A stretch of 64,000 nt of DNA from Onchocerca volvulus (lineage: Eukaryota > Nematoda > Chromadorea > Rhabditida > Onchocercidae). The translations under genes were made by a program, and so were the position numbers. Every line of letters starts with the position of its first letter. Position 1 is the stretch's first letter. This document shows, piece after piece, positions 26,054-37,350 of this stretch. The stretch is from positions 12,026,121-12,090,120 of the forward strand of contig HG738137.1 of the NCBI GenBank assembly GCA_000499405.2, in the 5' to 3' direction. The notes under the pieces are model-generated. The model was given only the letters and a program-made list of their open reading frames with translations, ran no database searches and was not told where the DNA came from.

Positions 26054-26640
26054 ATGGAGGAGTACATGTTAGACAAGATTAGAAAACTTTGAAAAGCTAT
26101 CTGTTCTATTACTAAGGGCAAAGTCGAAAGTCCTTATGCATTTATGGTAGAAGAACCTTCTTTTAATGAGACAGATTTAAATCCAAAGAAAAAAAAAAAA
26201 AAAAAAACAAGAGGAGCATCTTATTTCTCTGAATAAGAAAGTAAGGGGAGATGATAATCCTGGTATAATTTTGAAAGAAGAACTTTCTAGTGATTCGAGC
26301 AGTCAGAATATAATCTAAATCAATATTAGACAAAGGCGAGCATAGCATTACTCTTGATGATGAGTTTTTTTTTTCATTGCAAAATAACCTTTCTATCAAT
26401 ATCACAAACCCAAAGCCCTTCGCTCGTGGTAAAAATAAGTATAATGGCAGGCAAAATATCTGAACAAATCGAAAAGGAGATATCTAAAAATATAGTAAAT
26501 AACATTATAGGATCTATAAGATTCAAAGAAGCCAAAGGGGAAAATGATATTGTTTATCCTTCGATAAGAGTTGTGTTAAATGATAGTGAAAAAGAAGTAA
26601 ATTTGCCAAACTTCTTTTTAGTACGTTTTTCGCCATTTTT
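26054..26640 (+). pseudogene. Decayed coding remnant, possibly bacterial (Wolbachia-like)
   Basis: Two protein-like stretches in different frames. The first starts ATG 26054 (MEEYMLDKIRKL, then an in-frame TGA) and continues SITKGKVESPYAFMVEE through a run of A to VRGDDNPGIILKEELSS, ending about 26319. The second, from about 26443, reads MAGKISEQIEKEISKNIV...KEAKGENDIVYPSIRVVLNDS, to about 26610. Composition is less T-rich than the flanks, and introns are absent. Filarial genomes are known to carry dead Wolbachia fragments, which would explain this. A broken worm gene is the alternative. The family is not recognised. Confidence 0.4.
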
Positions 26641-27184
26641 AATTAAAATCTCTCAATGAAAAAGAAAAAAAAAAGCGAAGATTGCGAATAGAAAATAATC
26701 ATCAATGAATATTTATGATTGATTAATCATGAATTTGTTGTTGATAAATAATTGTGATTAATCATAATTATGTAAAATATACATTTTATTGATACATTTG
26801 GGAAATATGTAAAGGGAATTTTTGAATTTGCAACATTTTCGACTCAAATTTTATTTTGTTGTTATTTTTAAAATTTCCTAAAGCTAACTTAGAATATTTA
26901 AACATATTTACTAAAAGGCAAATATACTTACTGCAAAAATTTATTCATTTCAAATGTTTTTGTTTATTTACCTGTCTGATATTCTTTTGCGTCATTTGAT
27001 AACATATAGAAAATAGATAATATTGAAAATGGCTTTTCTGATTTCCGAAATTCTGATTTTTGCAAATTTTGAGAAACAATAATAATAGTAATTGTCGGTG
27101 AAAAACGTTTGTGGAAGTTTTTTTGCTGAGAATTGAAACTTGGTATAGATGAATACCAATAATACAGCTGCTTGATAATTTGCA

Positions 27185-27262
27185 AATATCAGTAACCATC
27201 AGATAACTTCCCTGCTACTTCTATTTCATAGTAGGGAAGTTATCTGACGGTTGTTGATATTG
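27185..27262. repeat. Long inverted repeat (hairpin)
   Basis: Left arm AATATCAGTAACCATCAGAT onward, right arm its complement ending GACGGTTGTTGATATT. About 33 bp per arm with a few mismatches and a 10-nt loop (TCTATTTCAT). The core CAGATAACTTCCCT pairs perfectly. Confidence 0.85.
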
Positions 27263-27312
27263 GGAAGTTCGGTGAAAAGTATGGAAAGTGCTGTTTGTGA
27301 AATATCGATTAA

Positions 27313-27430
27313 AGCAAAGATCGAATGGCTTGAACTGTTCGGAGCAAAGATTGATGAATATTTGGACCGTTCACAGCAAAGATTAAATGTTTAAACCGAT
27401 CAGAGCAAATGATTGAATGAATGAATGAAT
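27313..27430 (+). repeat. About 30-bp minisatellite, three-plus units
   Basis: Units start AGCAAAGAT at 27313, 27343 and 27375, with a degenerate fourth at 27404. Each has a middle TT(G/T)GA(A/C)C(T/C)GTTC-like block. The last unit decays into (GAAT)n. Confidence 0.75.
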
Positions 27431-30219
27431 CCTTTCAAAAAAATAACCCTTTTTTACAGTGAGATTGTTCGTTAAATATAAACTCTAGTACAATTTGCAA
27501 CATATTGTGGCGCAGAAGAAAGATAAAGATTATATTGATAAGATGTTAGCATAGTGCAAGAAGAGCTATTTACTCCATTATCACTATAGCAACACGTTTG
27601 TTAATTATAGTGTAAAAGGTCAAAAATTTGCTTATATCAAGATATTTCTGTATGACAAAGTTTATTTCGTCATATGGATAATCCAAAAAAAGAAATATTT
27701 CGATTTTCCCGCCATTAATGATGATTCAATGGAATAAAACAACGAATTAGTTTGATTGCTATTAGAACAAAAAGATGTTGCTTAAATTATCAATTGTATT
27801 TCTAGTTCATAAATTATTGATCGCTATTCCGATTTTTAGTAGTTTGAAAAAATAAATAAATAACACTGAAAATATGATTCAAATAAATAAAATGAAGCAA
27901 TTCGATTTATGATTTCTTTTTTTTTTTTTTTTTTTTTTGTTAGAATTCATACAATAAAAAAATTTTTGCTTTTTTTTCTTTTCACTTTTAATTGATAATT
28001 AGAAAATTTGGTGTAAAATTGGCGAAAAGTAAATAAATAAATATAGCTTGGAATGATAATTAAATATTATTTGGCTAATAAACTATTGCAAAATTTAAAT
28101 TGTATTATGAAGTGATAAAATTGATAAGAAAGAAATTAGTGAAATTTTTAACAAAACAATTTTCAGTGAAAATTTTTATATTTCATTTTCGTAACTCATT
28201 CTTAACATTTGCATCAAAATGTATACTAAAGCTTATAAAACGTAATTTGTAACTTTCAGAGGAAAAAAAAGAAGTTGATGGAAGAAATTTAAAGAAAAAA
28301 ATTATGCAAATATAAATTTTAGCATGCACGAAGATTCATAAATGTACTTTACATTCTTGCATAATATTATCAGCCATTTTAATTAATTATGTAAGCTAAA
28401 AAATGTTTTAGTAGTTTAATAGTGTAATAAATCGATGTGAAAATCTTTTGTATAAATTACAAACAATTAAATACACTTATCCACGATATCAGGGAAATTC
28501 TTAAAATGCCGGATTTTCAAAATATGCAAACAAAAACAGAACATTTATATAGTATTTTCATAGAAAATCAAAATGAATGATAGCTATTTTCGATATGATT
28601 GAAATCCAATCAAAAACGATAGATAATATTTGGCATTTAGTATTTGATATTGAATAAAATCATTTTATAATGATCATTTTTTGAAAAAAAAAATTCGAAA
28701 CACTGACAAAATTTTTTTTGATATTGAAATTTTCATCTCGTATTTTATATTTTTTATTTAACAAATTTCCATTTTCACACTTTACTAATTTTCCATATTA
28801 TATTTTATTAATTTATACATTTCTGAACTGATGCAGTATTATTACTATTGTCTAAAATTACTCATAGAATTGCTACTCACAAAAATAGGTAAATGAATGA
28901 TACAAGGATAAAAATTTTTAAAGTTTAAATAAATGAAATGTAATCTAACCAAATTTTGTCACATTTTATAGAAATTAAAAAACGAAGAAAAAAATTTTTT
29001 TTTACTTAAGAAAATGCATGAAATCTTTTATTTTTTTTTTAAAAAAGATTTTTATAATTTTAATTTGAAATGAAAAAATTTTATTTTGCAAATACTTTGT
29101 TAATAATCTAACTACATTCATTTTCTTTATCTTAACGCCTATTTTAGGGCAATTTTAACAACGTACATAAGCAAAGTACTAATTCATAATTGTTCATTTC
29201 TTATTATTAGTATTTAAGTTTAAAGTTTGTTTGATAGTAATTTTTGAATTTTAACATTATTCATTGCATTTTTGCAGTTTTCAAATATGCTATAAATCAA
29301 TTTCTTTTTTCTTACTCGATGATAAAGATAAATAAATCATTTGATTAAGAAATTTCTTCTATTCATTACTAATTAAAATAATTTCATACTCAAATTTGTC
29401 TTTTTTTTTTTTTTGTTTAGAAATTAATTGTCAATAAAAAAAAAATATGTATTAAAATTTTCTCCTCTATATCAGAAAAATTTAATTCATAAATTAAAAT
29501 TTTTTCCCTTATCTTTTTTTTCATTCTTCTTTATTTCTTAAGATATTTATCGTGATATTCCGGTTCATTCCTAATTTGATATTTTCCAGTATTCCGAAAA
29601 ATGCCATCATTATATCATCAAACTAATCCATAAAACTTATCAGCATTCTTCTTATCATTTCATTTTTAATTTCTATTAAACATTTAATTTTTATTAGAAA
29701 TGCAAAAATTAAAAGTTTTAGCTAATTACACAAAAACTAATTTTTCACAAAAACATTCCAATATATTATTATTGAAATTACTGTATTTATCAAAAATTTT
29801 AAATTATCAAGAAAAATGTAAAAAATTTTTTTTCTTTCTTTCGATATATTAAAATTTTTGCATAGTTTAAGAAATTTTTTTTTCTCATTTTTTACAATTT
29901 GAAACTCTGTGAATATTTAAAAAAAAAAAAAAAAACGTTGAAATTATTTGAAAAACCTTTTTTTTTTCTCAAAAAAATAATGAAATGAAACATTTTTTTT
30001 TTTTTTTTTAAAATAATATTGAAATGAAGCAAAAAGTAATAGCAATAATATCATTTGCAAAATATTCTTCCTCTCAATCGATAATGTTTACAAATTAAAC
30101 TTGTGAGCATCGTCATCCCCTATCATGCAACACTTTTTATTTTTCCTCTTCTTGCAATATTATCGATTAGACTTCTTTTTCAATTCGATTTAAATTTCAA
30201 CAAATTTCATTCAATCGAA

Positions 30220-32609
30220 ATGTACGGTTATCATGGTAAGGTTTGATCGATATAAATATTGATAGATGGATAGATCGATTAATCGATTAATTAATTTTTT
30301 TTTTTTTTTTTTTTTTGATAAATTTTAGCAAGTAGAATTAATTTATAGATCGATCGATAAAGAGAAAAGTAGACAAGATAGAAAAGATAAATAGATTAGT
30401 ACGTAGTTTACTAAAATTTGATAAATTTTACGAATAAATAAAAATAATTAAGGAAAATTTTATAAAAGTAAATTCAATAATTATTATTTCATTTTTAATC
30501 TGAATTAATTGATTTTATATGATTCTTCTAAATTCCTATAACAGTAATCAATATAATATCATTATCTCTTTTCATAAAAAATATCTCAAAATGATAACGA
30601 TATCTAGATAATCGAAATCTAAAGAGATTAAGTAAAATCAAATGAAGCGAAAAAAATTTTTCATAGTAATTATTGATCTTTGATCAATGATTACATTTAT
30701 TTAATCCTATAATATAGTATTATTCATTAACAAATAATTTAAATTCTTTTTAAATTTAGTATTAAATTACACTTAAAATAATGATATTACCAAAATTCAG
30801 ATTTACTATGGACAACAAAAGATACGAAACGTGCTATCTTATCAGCGATGATACCTGGTGCTGTAGGAATTATCAGTTACGCGCCATGTTATAAATCAAA
30901 TAATCTCGAATGGTGGAATGTAAAATTTTTTTTTTATCTATTTTTTTTTAAATTTAAATTTTTGAAAAAAATTAATCTGACAATCATTAATGCATTTTTT
31001 TTTTTGTTTCGGAATATTGAAAAATTTTTATAAATCGTAATTTTTTCCATTTTTTTTTTTGTGCTGCAAAATTTTAATATGAAATTGAATATTTAAAAAT
31101 TTTCAATTAATTTGCGAAACAATTTCGCAAATTATGTTTGCAGTCTTGCAAAAAGCCAGATTGGGCTCCGAACTCATTTTATACCTGTGCATGTATCGAT
31201 GTATTAACAGTTACACCAGTTGGTTATGCAAGTTATTTGATTTATAAATACGGTATTGGTATGTTGCTTTTTAAATTATTTTAATTTAATTAAAATTAAT
31301 TGTATTTAATTTTGATTATGATTCATTTCATTTCAATTTGAAAAACTATTCTTCAAATTGTTTTTTTTTTCCTAAGTTTTAACGATTATTTATTCAGTTT
31401 TACATTCATTCAAATTCCAGTTCAGTTTAAGTTGTCTCCGTGAACATATTAAAATTTTAATATTAATTTCGTTAATTTAATTTGAAAAAGACATAAAAAT
31501 GAAATTAATTAAATCCAATTAAATTAAATTAAGTATATACATATATGAGTTTAAATTAAATTATTTGAAAATCCCGAGATAACGCGGGAACAATGCGAAA
31601 AAATTTTTGCAGGTTTCAGAAATTATCTGACAGCATTATCACTTGGCTTATGTGGTAGCAAATTAATAATATGCTTTGCATCGTTACCATTTATGAAAAA
31701 GAAAGATATAAAAGCTGTAAGAAATATTTTTCATCGAAACAAAATTTTGTAAGAAAAAATTTTTCGAAAAAAAAAATCTAAAAAAGAATTCGAAAAAAAA
31801 TTTTTTTTTTTAAACATTGAAAATAAAAGAAAAAAAGTTTAATTTTTCAAGAGTTTAATCTTTCTTTTTTTTTTTTAAAACATAACATATATATATTTTT
31901 TAATTTTTTTTGAAAAAATCGAAATCAAAAAAAAAAAAAAAAGAAATGAAAAACTTATTGATGAGAGCAGATCGTTTTTCTTCATTATAATTAGTTCCTT
32001 TTAGATATATTATCTTTCATTTGCTGTTCATCTAGCAACAACTGGATCAGCTATTATTGCTTATACGGTTTGTTTATTTATTTGACCATTTATTTGTTTA
32101 CTTGTTTGTTTATTCATTTTATTGGGTCATTTATTTGTTTGTTTGTTTATCTGTTTACTTGTTTATTTTGTCTCTTTTATTTGTTTGTTCGTTTGTTTGT
32201 TTTTTTTTTGATCGTTTATTTGTTTATTTCTTTCTTTGTTTGATCATTTATTTGTTTATTTGTTTACTTGTTTGTTTGCTTATTTATTTTTGCTCATAAA
32301 GCTGAAAAAAATATTAAATCGAATTCTATCAATTGAATGATTTTTATACTTGAGTTTTTCAAAATCTACTATATAACAATATCCAATTAATGGTACTAAT
32401 TGTTTTGTAAATATCATTCAGCATTCTGAATGAACTGTTATAAATGTTAATCTATTAATATTGAAATTTCATATTTTAAAATTAAATTTAGAATTTTTAA
32501 GATTAATCGTCGTGCTACTCTACTGATGGTACCATATATATTATGGACCGGATTCTACACCGCTGTATTATATACGATGAAAAATTTGAATTCGAAAATC
32601 AAAAACTAA
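30220..32609 (+). CDS. TspO/MBR family protein, paralogue 2
   Basis: Six exons: 30220-30235, 30801-30919, 31144-31258, 31613-31716, 32005-32067 and 32502-32609, giving 174 residues. Exons 3, 4 and 5 (115, 104 and 63 bp) match the other paralogues exactly in length and phase. Landmarks are WTTKDTKRAIL, EWW, KKPDWAPN, PVGYASYLIYKYG and TLLMVPYILWTGFYTAVLYTMK (reading across helix 5). The last exon uses a TTTTTAAG acceptor, weaker than TTTCAG. The second exon is about 30 bp shorter than in paralogues 1 and 3, shortening the N-terminal segment before helix 1. A CRAC-like V-L-Y-TM-K is kept. AATAAA-type signals follow near 32773. Confidence 0.86.
32066..32292 (+). repeat. (TTTG/TTTA)n low-complexity tract
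   Basis: Starts right at the exon 5 donor of paralogue 2 and fills the first half of the next intron. The Phe/Leu/Val-rich open frame across it is an artefact. Confidence 0.8.
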
Positions 32610-33120
32610 AATTTGACAACTTGTGCTATCCATTTTATTATGCTATTTGCATTAGTATTACTGAGATTGGAATTTTAGATTTAATTAGTTGTTTTGGACA
32701 ATTTAAATCAATGAATTGACTTGAATAATTTGTAAATTTGAAACTTTTATTTACTGTATATGTCTTAGTTATGTTGAAATAAAAAATTTGGAACAAAACT
32801 TTGCGAATTAAATTGATCAGAAATTGAATGCAATTATTCATTTATTGTTTATTGATTATTATTTCCTATTATTATCTCATGACAATATTTTTTTGAAAAT
32901 TTTTTTTTTTTTTTTTATTAATAAATTTTAGAATAAAACGTGAATTTTGCTAATCCCCGAAAATTGTTTGTCAATTTTTTTTTTTTTTTTGAATTCATTT
33001 TCAGATATTTTTCTAAAGTGCAATTTATAAAATATTACATTTCATTGCTGTTGGCTTCGTTTAAAAACTAAACAAACTGAGTTATTTCATCGTTTTCTTC
33101 AACAAATGATCAATTAAACA

Positions 33121-35266
33121 ATGTATGCACATCACGGTATGTTTTATTATCATTTTTTTTCCTTTTTTTTTTTTTTTTTTTTTCAAAAATATTTTGAAAG
33201 GTTAAAGATCAAAAGCTATTCAATGTAAAAAATTAGATTATTCGAAGTAATTTATTATAATAAATTACCTTAAATTGTTCATATTAATTTCAGTTTTTAA
33301 CATTTTTCTTTATCATTCTTTTTTTATTTTTTATACTCAATTTTTGAGTAAAATTTTTCCTTAAATTAAATTAAATTATTGAAAAATAAAATTACTAAAT
33401 GGCAATAAAAGTATTAAAAGTTTAATTTGCTAAAAAATTTCGCAGATTTCATACGACGCGCAAAACGTCTAGGCTCAGAAATAATTTGGACAAGAACTGA
33501 TACAAAATATTCCATAGCATGTTCAATAATACCATGTGCTATATCATTCAATTCATTCTTATCAGGTTCAGATCACATGCAAAGATCAAAAGTAGGTGAT
33601 GATTGATAAGTTTGTTATTTTTAAATCTGTAAGTTCAAATTTTTCTTTCTTCCTTTCTCTTTTTTTTTTTTTTGTTTGCATTGACAAATTCTTTCAAAGG
33701 AATTTTCATAAATGAAAGATCATTTAATAGAAAATTTCAGAAAATTAATCAGTCACTTAATCAATCGATAAATTGTTTTAAATATATAAAATTTGCAAAA
33801 GTTTCGTACATATTTTTATCATTCAAAAAAAAAAAGAAAGAAAAATGAAATTTAGGAAATATCAGTACCTTTATTAGCACCAAAAGATCCATATATTTAT
33901 GGATTGTTGGATGTTTTAACGATGTCACCTCTTGGCTATGCTGCTTATCGTATCTATAAATTTGGTGGAGGTTTGTGGTACTCAAATACCGATAAGAATT
34001 ACTTATAAATTATAAATCTCATAAATTACAGGTGTTAAATAAAGTTTGTAACAAATAAATCATCATATTTGTTTATTTTCATTTACTCGTTTATTACAAA
34101 TATTTATTTATTAAAAACTCTATCTGCCATTTGTAATTTATGAAATTTTTGATTTACGAGCAATTTACATCTATTGTAAAGTTTAAAATTGCAAATTTGA
34201 TTTCACCTGTAAATTTTAAATTTAGTTGCATTGATTATTGTTAAAATATACAATTCTTTTTTCTTTTTTTTTTTTTAAATGCAAAAATATTCCGACAAAA
34301 TGATAATTTTACAATTGATGCAACTAAATTTTACTAGTCCTAGAAATAAACAGAAGAGAAATGAATTTTTAATTTTGTATCAGAATCTATTAAATATTCT
34401 AACCATTAAACTAATATATATCTGATTATATTTTAAATCAAATTTTGTTTTAATTAAATTTGTTATTTCATATTCATTTCCTGTAATCGTATTTTTTGGT
34501 TTTACAGGTTTCGCATACGATGACACAAAAATTGCATTGGGATTTTATGGAGTTTCTTTATTATTCGCATTATTGTCGCTTCCTTTTACAAAAGTGAAAA
34601 ATCCTTCTTCTGTAAGTAATAGTAATTTCATCTCATTATTTTAATCCAAAAGAGAGAAGAGAGTTTGCTAATCAGAATTTTAATTCAAACAAAATTTAAT
34701 TAGTATAAAAATTAATAATCATTAAAAATAGCACAAAAACAATTGCACTATTTTAGAAATTCTATCAAACACTTTTGATGCACTTGACAGCACTTGGAGC
34801 AACTTATACTTTTCATGAGGTTTGTTTATTTAAAAAAGGAAAAAATTATTCAAAAACAATATTCATAAAATTTTTGATTTCATAAAAATACTTAAAATAT
34901 GAAGAAACATTTTAAAAAAAAAAAAAAGTTTTCAGAAAAAAATATTCAATTCATAAAACTGATTTTAATTTTAACCAACTATAATTTATCTGATTGATGG
35001 ATATGAAAATAGTAAATTTATCAGTTAATAATAAAAATCTTTTGCACAATATCTTTTAAAAAATTATATCAACCAGATAATGATAATGATGATCAGAAAA
35101 AAGTACTGCATTTATTGATTTAATAACAAATTCCGATTGATCAATCTATATTAATCATCCGATAGATTATAATTTCCTTCAGATTGATAAGAAAGCTGGC
35201 CTACTTATGATACCATATGCTATATGGACCGGATGTTATACATTGCTTGCATATACAATGAAATGA
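33121..35266 (+). CDS. TspO/MBR family protein, paralogue 3
   Basis: Six exons: 33121-33136, 33446-33591, 33856-33970, 34508-34611, 34757-34819 and 35183-35266, giving 175 residues. Start MYAHH-D resembles MYGYH-D of paralogue 2. Landmarks are WTRTDTKYSIACSIIP, then a diverged loop (the usual WW and KPxW are replaced by QRSK-EISVPLLAPK), PLGYAAYRIYKFGGG, TKIALGFYGVSLLFAL and KAGLLMIPYAIWTGCYTLL. It is therefore the most diverged in the loop that is most conserved in the family. A TTTTCAG acceptor at 33004 may be a trans-splice site. Only 511 bp separate it from the stop of paralogue 2, so co-transcription is possible. It ends soon after helix 5 (AYTMK). Confidence 0.86.
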
Positions 35267-37350
35267 AACAATGAAATATGATTGATAAAAGATAATGAAA
35301 TGATATCATTGAAATGATATCATATCTTTCAAATATCTCTTGTCATTTTCCCTCACATTTTTCTTTCTCCTCTCCCTTTTTTTCCTTCATCAAAAAAAAA
35401 AAAATCGATTTTTCAGCTTATATTTTAACTTAAAAGGACATTAAAATTTGACTTACAACGAAAACCTCCAGATATTTGAGTGATTCCTAGTAAAACAATT
35501 TGCAATTCATGGATGACCGAGTTTACTTTCAAGCATTTTATATTTCATAATAAACTATTTATTTTCTTTTTTACACGAAATCCGGTTTTTATATATTTCG
35601 ATATAAATATTGCTTTAACAATAGTTGTTTCTGATAATATGGTAAAAATGAATTAGTACTGTCTTGTAAAATGAACGGTGACTATGAATGTGATATAAAT
35701 ATAATCCCATATACCATTAGCATCCGGAAGATGTAGATCATGCAAATGACTGACCGGACCAATAACATCTCAGCTGATTAAGACAGGAACCGGTCGAACC
35801 GTATACGGACAACTTATTTTGGCAAAGAAATGCAATTTTCACTGTGACTCTAGTGATATAATTAGCTTTCACTTCAACAGAGGCCGTTGAAATTTTATTA
35901 CGGTATGCGGCTAAGCGGACAATATTATTATGAATGAGTGTTTCCCATTAGTGCGAATTGATTGTTGAGAGTGGTGTTCGTCGTTCACTAATTTTAGGAT
36001 TTTTTATTGTTTAAAAGGAATGCAAGCATCTTTTTTTTCAAATGTTGCCCTCTCAATCTTTTAATCCATTTCCTCGTTTTCATTGATCTTAGCACTATTT
36101 ACCTAATTTCAGGTACTTTAATCACAACGAAAATGTTGCAATTTTATCATTTTTATTATTTTTCCCACTCTTTATTATCTCTTTATTTTTTTCTTTTCTT
36201 TTTCATAATTTCTAATCTTTAACCAATTAATTAATCCCTCAAAAATCGGTAATTTTTGGCGATTCATTGATATTCTCTAGTATTGATTGATTCATCCTAA
36301 TCCGCTTAATTTCTTCATATTATTTCATCGTTTTCTGCAGTTTTTTGTATTCTCCTCCCCTTTTTTGTAATTTTCAATCTTTAATTAATTAATTCCTCAA
36401 AAATCGATAATCCTTGATGACTTGTTGTGATATTTCGTTGTATTGATTGGTGCATCAGTTTGATTCTTTGCTATTATGCATATATGTAAATGATGATTTA
36501 TTAGGTGATTAATTCCTTCAAACGTTTCCTATCACGGCTGGTGTAGAAAGTATGCTATTCACGTGTAATTCTCACGTATCTCTGCGAGATTTAAGCTAGG
36601 AATAATTGCATCATGTATGAACGTTATATATTAGTAGATAAAAGAGGATTTCTGTGGTTCATTTCATTTCACTTGTCGATAATTTCTGAACCTTGCAAGG
36701 AATTATTTATGCAAAGGAAATGAAAGAAATAGAAAGAGCAAAGAATAGATTGTAAAAAGAAGAGAGGAAGAACGGATGAGGAATAGGAAGAATTAAGATA
36801 GAGTATAGCAAAAAGAATGGTGAGGAGATTAAGAGTTCAAGAGAAACAGAAGAAGGTCAGCAAAAAGAAATAGGAGAAAGAAGATGGAAGATGAGAATAA
36901 GAAATAAAGAGGAATGGAAAAAAAGAAAGAATGAGATAAAGAAAAGGAAATCGATGATGTGAGTATTTTACGAAGCCGAGGAAATTGGTAAGATGTGCAC
37001 TTGGAATTTGGTAATGTCCAACAGCTGACAGAATATTTTCCGGACATGCTATTTGCTAGTGACAGTTACCGGAAAATACTTTGCCCGGATCAACTTTCTG
37101 GAATATCGTTGCATTATTATATTAAAAACGAAATTTCTAGATATGAATTTTTATTTTTTATTTCTGAATTTCCCTACACAAAATTAGTTGTATTTATTGA
37201 AATGTATTAATTTAATTGATTAGTTCGTACATTATTTATTTGCTTAATTATCATCTTCATTTATCGCTTATTTGTTTCGTCTTTGCTGATATATTTTAGA
37301 ATTTGTAAATTTTTTTTTTTTGCTAAGGTGCAATATTATTTATACTGAAG
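35267..37350. other. Intergenic between TspO paralogues 3 and 4
   Basis: 3' end of paralogue 3 (AATAAA-like near 35550), a more GC-balanced stretch at 35680-35990 without a clear frame, and a GA-rich strand at about 36715-36960. TATTTTCCGG (37031) and CCGGAAAATA (37069) form a small inverted repeat. The 71-codon frame at 36995 has no splice partner. Confidence 0.5.

Larger units (their letters stand above)
25553..30219. other. Intergenic gap between TspO paralogues 1 and 2
   Basis: Holds the 3' end of paralogue 1, the decayed frame at 26054-26620, the inverted repeat at 27185-27262 and the minisatellite at 27313-27430. From about 27.5 to 30.2 kb it is very AT-rich with many T runs, and no exon was found. 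Confidence 0.5.

Noticed and set aside
32057..32299. 80-codon hydrophobic frame
   Set aside because: TTTG/TTTA repeat in the intron of TspO copy 2; only its first few bases are exon 5.
36995..37210. 71-codon frame upstream of TspO copy 4
   Set aside because: Does not resemble the N-terminus of the other copies and cannot be spliced in frame to 37351.
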